Shown here one piece after another: positions 21,820 through 31,830 of a stretch of DNA of 64,000 nt (positions within the stretch are counted from its first letter, which is position 1; each line of letters begins with the position of its first letter). The translations under genes were made by a program, and so were the position numbers. The stretch is from positions 93,157,417-93,221,416 of the forward strand of contig NC_077222.1 of the NCBI RefSeq assembly GCF_024763615.1. The letters are read 5' to 3'. The notes beneath the pieces were generated by a model. The model saw nothing but the letters and a program-made list of their open reading frames with translations. It was not told the DNA's origin and did not search any database. The stretch is from Phlebotomus papatasi (lineage: Eukaryota > Arthropoda > Insecta > Diptera > Psychodidae).

Positions 21820-22450
21820 ATGGTTAAAGCTCTGGTCAGGGAACATCCGTTGGAAAGGTCTCGACCTCAGGAATAGCATAATAAATTTAAAGGAAAAGCA
21901 TCGTCTAGTTTTAGAGATATTCGAGATCGATTAATCGAAAATCTGTTTTTCAATTAATCGGGTTTTCAGTTAAATCGGATGAAGTTAGGGTGTTAAAACT
22001 AAAAGAGTTGTAGTTCTCCATGAGAGCTTTCCAAAACTTTCTGCACTTCACCACAAATCGCAAGATTGCTAGAAACACAATCGTTCTATCACATTTTTTG
22101 TATAACTCTTTCCACACTGAGTTTTTACAACGCAATTTAAATTCAAATTATACCTAAAATTTAACGGTCTTTGTGTTAATACATCCAAAAATGAATTAAT
22201 ATTTAAATGAAAAATGAATTCATTGACTATTCGAAGATTACATACATAATTTTAATTAACTTATTTCAATGGCCGAAATTACACTCAAAGTGGCCGAAAT
22301 TATAAGCTGGCCGAAATTTGGCACACTTCCCCTAATATTCGTGATAGAAGAGTCAAAACGTATAAATCCAAAGTTTGGGCCCGATCTAACAAGATCGGAT
22401 TTCACATCGGATCACAAATGCTGCAATTGCAAAGAATCTCAGATAATAAG
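21820..22450 (+). repeat. Dispersed repeat A, interrupted by a 300-bp insertion
   Basis: Segments 21820-22033 and 22335-22450 align with 37530-37718 and 37933-38110, respectively. Shared words include AAAGGTCTCGACCT, ATCGTCTA, AATCGGATGAAG, GTCAAAACGT, AAATCCAAA and CCCGATCT. At 22 kb the two halves are separated by the TAGGGGAAG repeat; at 37.7 kb they are separated by a minisatellite. A partial copy lies at 55040-55210. No coding capacity. Confidence 0.65.
22034..22334 (-). mobile_element. Dispersed ~300-bp repeat, copy 2 (inverted)
   Basis: Reverse-oriented match to 6668-6968, ending GGCACACTTCCCCTA at 22334. It interrupts dispersed repeat A. Comparison with the 37.7-kb and 55-kb copies, which lack it, shows it is a discrete insertion. 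Confidence 0.65.
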
Positions 22451-23096
22451 CGTTTCAGTTTTATTTATTTAAAAACAAATAGTTTGTTATGAAAAATAAC
22501 TAAATTTCTTATAACACTGACGTAATCAGAACAATTCCGTAAGCACAATTTTCCCAGATTAAAATAAAAAATCAGCCTTCCAAGCTTTATTAATAAAATT
22601 TAAATTCTCTTTTCAGTTGAATTAATAATTGCGAAACCAAAAACAGTGCAAAATAATAATCAAGCTGTTGAAGACATCACATTGAGTCGTTTCTTTTAAA
22701 TTCAAACGAGGTAAGTTCTTGGAAGTGCTGGTAGTGGCACTTTCAGAAATGTAGAGATCTTTGACATTTTCTATAGAAATTTAGGAAGTGCTGGAAGTGG
22801 TGTACACGATTTTTTGACTAATATTTCTCTCTTGGATTTATTTTTGAAATACTTGTGACCTGTGTCTCTTCAGGCATTAACCATTTCTGAATCTTTGAAG
22901 CAGACAATCATAAGGTCACTATAAGAGATGCGTTTTATGCGGTTATCAGCTCACTGAGTCAAAACACTGAATCTTCCATCATGACTAAAAATTTTACCGA
23001 TTTTATGTATATCCTGTTCCTGTAGGGATTTTTCATCCAATTTAGAAATTGATGACGCGGATTCATTCAGGCAGTATCCCTGAAAAATGTCTCTTA
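22451..23096. other. Unassigned sequence
   Basis: No gene recognised. GGAAGTGCTGG(T/A)AGTGG occurs twice near 22716 and 22783, a small local duplication. Confidence 0.4.
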
Positions 23097-23494
23097 CGGC
23101 GTTATCACACTTGCACATTAAAATTTTAATGTGATTCACATTAATTGTCTCTTGTTAGTGTCCAAATATGTTATTTGTGTCTTTGAGTCACTTAATATTT
23201 GGGGTTTTTCTATTTATTGATAAAGAAGTGGTCTTGGTCTGCAAAAATAAGTTTAAATTTACCTAAAGCATAAATATTTTTCACATTAAAAAATTAAAGA
23301 GAAAATCGCATTAATTTTTCGCATTAATGCTATAAATCAATTCATATCAAATTTTGCGGGCCAAGTCTACCTTTTTATCAACAAATAGATCAAATTTTGA
23401 ATATAAAATGATTCAAACACACAAATTACACATTTGGATTCTCACCAGCGACAATTAATGTGAATCATATTAAAATTTTAATGTGCAAGTGTAA
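23097..23494 (+). mobile_element. MITE family 3, copy 1 (GTTATCACACTTG ends)
   Basis: Begins CGGCGTTATCACACTTGCAC followed by ATTAAAATTTTAATGTG, a perfect AT palindrome. The right end carries the inverted CATATTAAAATTTTAATGTG and CAAGTGT, with its outermost bases decayed. A better preserved direct copy is at 42074-42470. The interior is noncoding and again palindromic (AAATTTGATC and GATCAAATTTTG words). Confidence 0.75.
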
Positions 23495-23928
23495 TATGCA
23501 AGTGCAAAAACACATTATTTCTTATTATTTATCGTTCCTTTTTTATGCATAGTTGACTAATAAAAATTTTTCAAATATTCAAAACCACCATTTTCTTCTC
23601 AAATAACATAACTTCAAAAATTATAACTGAATGACATGATGTTGGTTTCACGTATTTGACCATTTGTTTGACTTTTTCAAAATGTCAAGAAACTTTTGGT
23701 CGATGCTGTTATGTTCGATAATCCGTTCTGTCAGTGAGAAAAAGAGAGAAAGAATAATTTAGACTCAGTCGTCTTGGTCAATTTCCCACATGCTGCTATA
23801 TAAAATTAATTTACTTAAGAAAAAAATATTACAACATTTTATTAAATTTAGTTTAATTAGGCGCTTGAAACTCGAAAGTGCTAAAAAGTGTTTCGAAATA
23901 CACCACATTACCCTATTAGATTCATTAT

Positions 23929-23934
23929 TTTATT
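23929..23934 (-). promoter_or_regulatory. Polyadenylation signal AATAAA
   Basis: AATAAA on the minus strand about 11 bases past the fucosyltransferase stop codon. It implies a very short 3' UTR and supports the gene being complete at its 3' end. Confidence 0.55.
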
Positions 23935-23945
23935 AGGTTTTACAA

Positions 23946-25149
23946 TTAATTCATTTGTATTTTTGGTTCTGTTGTACATTGTCCATCAACTAACCAGGAA
24001 TTCATATTCTCGTATGATCGTATGAATTGTCCAAATTTATCAGGAGAGGATTCATGAAGTTTCTTGCAGAGATTGTTGTAGGTCTTTTGGGTAGATACAT
24101 ATTTGTAGTGTTTCTTCCACCAAAAATATTTGTTGTAGTCACCGATGTTGGCAACGATATTTTTAAGATAGATTGCTAATTTTGTTGCACTTTCGAAATC
24201 ATTGGCATTAATGTAAGAATGGGATGGGAGATAATTGGAGTAGTTTGCTCCACCATAAACTACAGGAACTATGTAGTATTTCATGATATCGAAAACTTTC
24301 TCTGTGAGGTAGTCCTTGCAGAGGGAATTCTCGAAAGAGAGGTAAAAATAGTACCTTTCCTCAACGAGCTTGTAGCAGTCGCTTTGATTATTTTTGTCAC
24401 ATCTGCAAAAGATTTGGTAGTAAACGTAGAGTAGCACAATATTTACTATGGTTACGAACTTACTGAAGTGTTCCACATTTTCCGTAGATGTCAATATCAA
24501 TATGTGTTTTCATGACTTCTACTAGGTCATTTCTTCCCGATGTTGCATTGCAATTGGACACAAACCATGCTGCGATTTTTGTCTTTGTTCTAACTTTGTG
24601 GTAAAGTTCAGTATTGAAGTCATTTTCGAATGAGGGTAATTTCCAGATTGGAGCCTGAAGATCACTAATGTAGGATACGTGTTTATCACTAATAAATCCA
24701 TATGGCCAGTAAATGTCCGAATCCCTTCGGTACGTCATTGTGAGATTGTAAATTTCAGCGGAGATATTAAGGAACTTATGCTTAGTAAAGAAAGGACTCT
24801 CAAGATCAGCAAACACATAATACTGATATGGAGATCTCTCAGTTGGGAACACTTCGTTAACTGACCAATTGTCTGATCCACTAAAAACCAAAGCATCGTA
24901 TTTCTTTATATCACTAAAATAGTTCTTATCTGCAGTTATGACACAATCAACGTCCAAATTCGTCACAGGAATCCTTTCCATCCATTTTGGAACTTCATAC
25001 AGCAATATCACTTTAGGTTCAGAAATTTTTAAATTGACTTCACTAATATTCTCTTCTCGCGTAATTAAGTACACTAACTGCCAAAGGAATAGAACAATAA
25101 TTATGACCAGGCAGAAGAAAGTGAATCTTCTCACTGAAACCTCCATCAT
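23946..25149 (-). CDS. Alpha-1,3-fucosyltransferase (GT10), two exons
   Basis: Transfers fucose from GDP-fucose to N-acetylglucosamine of glycans in the Golgi; the exact acceptor is not decided by sequence. Exon 1 is 25149-24464 and exon 2 is 24402-23946. The intron 24463-24403 is 61 bp, with GTAAGT donor and TTTTGCAG acceptor. Splicing gives 1143 bp, 380 residues, normal for the family. It is a type II membrane protein: a short basic N-terminus, then a hydrophobic segment at about residues 10-30, a stem and the catalytic domain. Family motifs are present: Y-W-P-Y-G-F (about 150), W-F-V-S-N-C, I-D-I-Y-G-K-C-G just before the junction, and the GT10 signature F-Y-L-S-F-E-N-S-x-C-x-D-Y-x-T-E-K-x-F-D in exon 2. 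N-x-S/T sites occur in the lumenal part. Two ATGs in tandem open the frame. No stops or missing core motifs. It is the only apparently intact gene in the window; the specific paralogue (FucTA or FucTC type) is unresolved. Confidence 0.93.
24403..24463 (-). other. Fucosyltransferase intron (61 bp)
   Basis: GT-AG intron that joins the codon L to the Q-C-D stretch in frame. Unspliced, exon 1 would end at a stop just downstream and the GT10 signature would be lost. The length is typical of short insect introns. Confidence 0.85.
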
Positions 25150-26090
25150 ATTACTAAAACTTAGGAAATTCCAAAAATCAATGGGGGATCGTCATACTTT
25201 TTCTTATATGGAATATATCAATTTAAGCTATTGTTTATTCAGCTGATTCTGCCACAGTCTGTTTGTTACAAATTTTGATAAGCAATAATTCCTGGTGAGT
25301 GATACACTATTTTTTTACATATTGTAAGACGCAGAAATACAACTTTAGTTTTCCCCAATATTTTTGGTGCTTATGCACCTCTTCCCAATGCCAAGTGGTG
25401 TTCTGCGTGGTATCTACCTCACAATTATAGCGGTTAGAAACAGAAGTTTGAAATTCAATTGTAAATTCCAATTAAGTAATCGATTCAACACTTTATGTTG
25501 AATCGATCGATATACGTCAGTGATCGCCTCTGATGTCACACAGTTCGGCCAGTGTAAAATCTTGGCCCCATGAGTGTTTTTCCTCTTATAAGACTCTTCA
25601 AGTCTTATAATATCAATTTTTTTCAACACTTCAAAGACATCAAGGTAACTCAGAGTTTTAGGCTTTTGTAAACTTCTAATGAATGTTTACAATCAATAGC
25701 AAATGTGTACTACAAGAGCAAATATGTATTTAAAATTTATTCAGAATTTTAAATTGGATTATTAGTTACGAAATATATTAATTAAATGGTTGGTGCCTCA
25801 ACCAAGGTCTAACAGAATTTGTGCGATCAATGAATTTTTCAGCTCGATTCATTTATCAATAAAGCGGCATTGAGATTTCCTGTGCTCACAATAGAGAACA
25901 TCAGGTTCTGGATCTATGCTGTAATCTGTCAGGATATTGAGGAAACCCTGAAGTCGACGTATGCTTAGTGTTTTATACAGTGTTTTAATCCATGTCAATC
26001 CACACCATAAAATTAACCTTTGCATGTTATGCAAGAAATCAAACAGCCTTTATGGCTAGGTTTCCTTTAAACTCTCTCTGTGAGCATGCA
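25150..26090. other. Upstream region of the fucosyltransferase gene
   Basis: No gene recognised; presumably holds the promoter and 5' UTR of the minus-strand gene. AT-rich, with short domain-free frames (25414-25629, 25849-26034). No clear TATA or initiator element can be assigned by eye. The giant foldback begins at its far end, 0.94 kb from the start codon. Confidence 0.4.
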
Positions 26091-27504
26091 CATTAGGGTG
26101 TTTCAAAAAAAAAAAGTCTTTTTGGCCCAGGCGGAAAAATGTTCTATATGATGAGACAATTAAATGCTTCTTAGACATGAAAAATATCGGACGTTGTTTA
26201 GAGGTGCTCCAAGGCCACTTTAGGTACAGTGAAAATCACCAAAAATTCATAAATTCGGCCGGAATAAATTTATCAACGACAAACTACTGAGAATTTTATC
26301 TCAATATTTTAGTGGAATATTGCTAATTTAGTAGACAATGTTTTTGCAAAATTTCATTGAGATCGGATAAGAAATAGATTTTTAAAAAAACAATTGGTAA
26401 GTTCAAAACTTTAAGAAATAAGAATGTGCCAACTCACATATTCGCTAATAATTCATCTTCTAGTGATCAGAAATTAATTAGTGATAGCTCATTGGAAAGG
26501 TAATGAGTTGTACTACAATGTTTGTAAACATACCAAGTTTGGAAAATCACCGCAAGGTGGCTCAAACATGAAATGTCAGTAAAAATTGCCAAAATTTTAC
26601 CCTAGAGTTGGTAACTTGAAAATTCATCTATAGAATACTTTAAAAAATATTGAAGTACTGTTTTTTGCTGATCGTAAAGGATACGTAGGATTACTTATTA
26701 TCTATATGATCCCCCGTTCGGACCACTATAAATGCATGATTTGTGTGATAGAGGCTTCCTACAAAAATACAAACACTCTAGCTTAGAGCAAAATTCACTG
26801 GAAATTGTCTAGAGCGCACTGAAAATGTAACTCTATGGAAACTCTATCAAGTGGAATTCTTCAGGGGGCCACCTTGATTAGAATCAAGCGTCAATTTGAT
26901 CTTTAACATCTACTTATTAAGCACAAAGGAAATTTCTTGAGGACATAGGACGTTCCAAACATTTTATTTTCTTTTTTTCCTCACTTTTTAAATTGATCTA
27001 AAAAGTAACAAAAAATGTCCTAATGTTTTCTTATGTTTTCAGACATAAGAAAAAGATTGGGCGCTGTTTAAAAGTGGTACAATGGATTTTAAATTGGTTA
27101 AAAATTAAGAAAAATAAGTACGATTGTCAAGAAATCAATTTCTATACTGAAACTCAAATAAAATATTTAAGAAGTCTCTTTTTCTTCTTGTAAGGAACAC
27201 ATAGTACTGCATTTCGTTTGTCTACGAACTCCTGCTCTGATTATATAAAAGGTTCCATTTCAGTGATAAAGGCATGGATAGAGTCACCGGAGTTACCTTA
27301 AATATAAAAATTGAAATCTGTCTTATCCCTTTTAGAGAAATTTTGTTTTCCACTTTACTTCAAGATATTTAAAAAGAATGCCTTAATTTCTAATTCTTTT
27401 ACAGTGCTATTACACAAGGCTTTCCACAATTTAACTTTACATTAAATTTTGAGCATTAAGATGTTACAATGATAATGATTTTACAATTTAATTGTTTTTA
27501 CAAT

Positions 27505-29957
27505 GGCCTAAAACGCAAAATCCTTTCCTCCTAAGATCTGTCCTTGACAAATTTCTTTTAACCCCCAAAAGAAATCTTCATGTAAATTTTTTACGAAGTT
27601 TTTTTTTTTAATTTACCCAAGTGGCAAAATATTTTTCTTTTATTTTTCTTGACCCGGTCTTTACATCGTCCTAAAACACAATGTCCTTTCATTCTAAGAC
27701 ATATAATAATGATAAATTTTTTCTAGCCCCCGCAAGACGTTTTCAAGTAAATTTTTTACGAAGTTTTGTTTTTAATTTACCAAAGAAGCAAAATCTTTGT
27801 TTTTTTAAAAATTTTTTTACCCTGTTTTTACATCGACCTAAATCACAAAATCTTTTCCTCCTAAGACCTGTCCTTGATATTTTTTTAGCCCCCAGAAGAC
27901 GTTTTCACGTAAATTTTTTACGAAGCTTTTTTCTTTAATTTACCCAAGTAGCCAAATATTTTTTTTAATTGACCCTGTCTTTACGTCGACCTAAAACAAA
28001 ACACAAAATTCTTTCCTTCTAAGACCTGTCCTTGATAATTTTTTTTAGCCCCCAGAAGACGTTTTCATATAAATTGTTTACGAAGCTTTTTTTTTAATTT
28101 ACCCAAGAAGCAAAATCTTTGTTTTTCTTTAATTTTTCTTGACCCGGTCTTTACATCGTCCTAAAACACAATGTCCTTTCATCCTAAGACATATAATAAT
28201 GATAAATTTTTTCTAGCCCCCGCAAGACGTTTTCACGTAAATTTTTTACGAAGCTTTTTTTAATTTACCCAAGAAGCAAAATCTTTGTTTTTTTAACCCT
28301 GTTTTTACATAGACCTAAACCACAAAATCTTTTCCTCCTAAGACCTGTCCTTGATATTTTTTTTTAGCCCCCAGAAGACGTTTTCATATAAATTTTTTAC
28401 GAAGTTTTTTTTTAATTTACCCAAGAAGCATCTTTGTTTTTTACCCTGTTTTTACATCGACCTAAATCACAAAATCTTTTCCTCCTAAGACCTGTCCTTG
28501 ATATTTTTTTAGCCCCCAGAAGACGTTTTCACGTAAATTTTTTACGAAGCTTTTTTCTTTAATTTACCCAAGTAGCCAAATATTTTTTTAATTGACCCTG
28601 TCTTTACGTCGACCTAAAACAAAACACAAAATTCTTTCCTCGTAAGACCTGTCCTTGATAATTTTTTTTAGCCCCCAGAAGACGTTTTCATATAAATTGT
28701 TTACGAAGCTTTTTTTTTAATTTACCCAAGAAGCAAAATCTTTGTTTTTTTTTAACACTGTTTTTACATAGACCTAAACCACAAAATCTTTTCCTCCTAA
28801 GACCTGTCCTTGATATTTTTTTTAGCCCCCAGAAGACGTTTTCACGTAAATTTTTCACGAAGCTTTTTTCTTTAATTTAACACAAGTAGCAAATTTTTTT
28901 TAATTAACTCTGTCTTTACGTCGACCTGAAACAAAACACAAAATTCTTTCCTCGTAAGACCTGTCCTTGATAATTTTTTTTAGCCCCCAGAAGACGTTTT
29001 CATATAAATTGTTTACGAAGCTTTTTTTTTAATTTACCCAAGAAGCAAAATCTTTGTTTTTTTTAACACTGTTTTTACATAGACCTAAACCACAAAATCT
29101 TTTCCTCCTAAGACCTGTCCTTGATATTTTTTTTCAGCCCCCAGAAGACGTTTTCACGTAAATTTTTTACGAAGCTTTATTTTAAATTTACCCAAGAAGG
29201 AAAATCTTTGTTTTTTAATTTTTTTTACCCAGTTTTTACATCGACCTAAACCACAAAATTCTTTCCTCGTAAGACCTGTCCGTGATATTTTTTTATCCCC
29301 CAGAAGACGTTTTCACATAAATTTTTTACGAAGCTTTTTTTTTTAATTTACCCAAGAAGCAAAATCTTTGTTTTTTTTAACACTGTTTTTACATAGACCT
29401 AAACCACAAAATCTTTTCCTTTTAAGACCTGTCCTTGATATTTTTTTTCAGCCCCCAGAAGACGTTTTCACGTAAATTTTTTACGAAGCTTTTTTTTTAA
29501 TTTACCCAAGAAGGAAAATCTTTGTTTTTTAATTTTTTTAACCCAGTTTTTACATCGACCTAAACCACAAAATTCTTTCCTCGTAAGACCTGTCCGTGAT
29601 ATTTTTTTATCCCTCAGAAGACGTTTTCACGTAAATTTTTTACGAAGCTTTTTTTTTTAATTTACCCAAGAAGCAAAATCTTTGTTTTTTTAACCCTGTT
29701 TTTACATCGACCTAAACCACAAAATCTTTTCCTCGTAAGACCTGTCCTTGATAATTTCTTTTAACCCTCAAAAGACTTCTTCTTGTAAATTTTTCACGAA
29801 GCTTTTTTTTTTATTTAGTCAAGTAGCAAAATCTTTTTTTTTTAATTTTTTTTTACCCTTTTTTTACATCGACCTAAACCACAAAATTCTTTCCTCCTAA
29901 GAACTGTCCTTGATATTTTTTTAGCCCCCAGAAGACGTTTTCACGTAAATTTTTCAC
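27505..29957 (+). repeat. Left-arm tandem array (~158-bp units, about 16)
   Basis: Units contain CCTAAGACCTGTCCTTGATA, AGCCCCCAGAAGACGTTTTC, ACGTAAATTTTTTACG (a dyad) and AATTTACCCAAGAAGCAAA. Variant units carry AGCCCCCGCAAGACG and GACATATAATAATGATAA instead. T-runs vary in length from unit to unit. An 85-codon frame at 27681-27938 is repeat read-through and occurs identically in the other arm at 35034-35291. Confidence 0.9.
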
Positions 29958-31820
29958 TTAAATCATTTTATCCCATTTTATGGACAATATAATGGAGATA
30001 TCAACTTGGAATATTCTGAGTTCCCCCCATAAGTCGATCCAGTAACTTCAGTTTCATCCCAATGTCTATTCTTCCCCTCTAGAGATCACTATTTTGGACA
30101 TATCTTCAGATCGAAACCATCGATCCTTTTCATTTTTGGATATATTTTAGATATAGCTAAGGCGAACATTTTATCCTCAGACATCAATATCGTTCAGAAA
30201 ATACTATTTGGAATGTAGGAGATAAGCTTTTAAACTTTTACAGCAGTGAATTTCAGCATAAAAAATTTAACCAAATAAACGGGAGGCAGGGCGTCCCAGG
30301 CTTGGCGAACCGCTCGAACACCAGAGAAAAAGCTTTGCCTTTATGCATTTTCGAAATTCTTCTGGTGCATATAAAATTATTGACGAATTTAATTTGTCTA
30401 TAAATCACCACAAAACCGTCTTGAAGTTGAAAATTGTTCATGAAGAGGGTTTCAAAATTCAAGTTTTAAGTAATTAATTGACCAAATCGGGTGAAAATTA
30501 GGCCTTTGACCTTTAAAAACTGACACTGACGATTTTTTCGGTAAAAGGTGTCAAAGGACGAAATCTTCAGCTGGACTACCTCTAAAACACTTCCAAAAAT
30601 GAGCGAAATCGCCAAGGCCAATTGTTTTCAAAGTCAAAAACATGTTTTTGGAGGGGATAAAGGGGTGGGGGTAATTTTGGTAAATTAGTTCGATAGAAAA
30701 TGTTGACTCGTGGGGGTGGGGTCAGCGAAGGCCGGAAGTCAATATCTCTTACCGTTTGGTAACCAGGATCGAGATATGTTGATAAAACACGATTGTTAAA
30801 ACTGTTCTTTCTTGACGTTTGAGCAGTTAAAATTGATCGAACGTGTGTAAAACTTCAAGATCTATCAGAAAAAACTACATTTCTACATTTCGTCTAAATC
30901 AGTTAAAAATACATACGGAATTTTTCCATTGGCCTTGAAAATTCCAAGTCGTATAATACAATGACAAAAAATGAAACTAATTTTCAAGCGCTCTTGCAGC
31001 AAAAAGAGAACAAATAAAAAAAAACATTGAAAAAATTGAATTGAAATAATTATTTTTATTTATTTATTTTATTTTATTCTGTATTACTTTATTACTCTTA
31101 CCAGGACCGAATTCGCGTGGGTTCCCAAGGATCTCTGGCACCAGATCTCCATATCTAATGTTTTATAAAAGCATGTAAATTTTGGTTTTTTTTTAATCCA
31201 ATGATTTCTCATTGAATTATCACACCTTCTTCCTAATTCCCCCAATTAGGGACTTGATAAACCCACGATTTTGAGCGGATTTCTAACACTTCCTATCAAA
31301 ATCTGGTAAGCTTTCAGATGTCTGACCCATTTTCCTGAGATTTGTCTTCAAAATTCCCCAGTATTTCTTAATCTTCCAGAGTGTAGGACGGGTTAAATAT
31401 GTTTCCCATAGCCTTGAAACCTTTGAAAAGATGAACTTTGAGTTTCCGCAACCTTGTTTTAGCATTTTGACGCTGTTTGTCGGTCCAATGGGAACAGCCT
31501 GAAGTTTGAAAGTTATTAAATCATTCCTCCTCTTGATTTTATGAACGAAGCTCCAATGTATTCCCATTTATTTGCCAACATTTTACAAGAAAAGATCGAA
31601 TTGCTTCTCAAAAACCTCTTGCACTTTCTGTTACATCCTCTTGTCCTGAATATTAGAGGTTCGGCCACTTAGTCCTGGCTTCTCAGCAATAGTCATAAAA
31701 TTCTTGAACCGAATTATAATCTTTCAGATAGTGGTATGACACACCTTCCGGTTAATTTCTCGATTTCAGCATTACTTACATTTGGACTCTTAAGATATCT
31801 GTCAAATTTCAATTCTCGCA
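29958..31820. other. Foldback spacer
   Basis: Unique loop between the arms. 29958-30480 has no recognised content; a 69-codon minus-strand frame at 30253-30462 has no domain I can name. 30480-30960 is a copy of dispersed repeat B. 31080-31270 is unassigned. A deleted mariner remnant fills roughly 31270-31820 and abuts the right arm. Confidence 0.6.
30480..30960 (+). repeat. Dispersed repeat B, copy 1
   Basis: Aligns with 38200-38476 plus 38849-39100: CCTTTAAAAA, GGTGTCAAAGGACGAA versus GGTGTCTAAGGACGAA, CTACCTCTAAAACA, ATGTTGACT, GGCCGGAAG and ATATCTCTTACCG. Further copies are at 45020-45810 (inverted) and 51080-51490 (partial). No reading frame. The copy here is uninterrupted at the point where the 38-kb copy carries a SINE. 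Confidence 0.6.
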
Positions 31821-31830
31821 AGGAAAGGAT
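31270..31830 (-). pseudogene. Internally deleted mariner (ITm) transposase remnant
   Basis: Minus-strand peptide pieces line up in order with the transposase at 59.0-60.05 kb: N-terminal helix-turn-helix pieces (N-A-E-I-E-K-L-T-G-R against Y-A-E-I-G-K-L-T-G-K), then V-H-K-I-K-R-R-N-D-L-I-T, and after a deletion K-K-Y-W-G-I-L-K-T-N-L-R-K and S-L-P-D-F-D-R-K. Everything between the linker (near L-x-K-x-F) and the region of the third catalytic residue is missing, including the first two aspartates. Frameshifts and stops also break the remainder. The 94-codon frame at 31283-31567 covers the middle. It lies in the foldback spacer. Confidence 0.75.
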
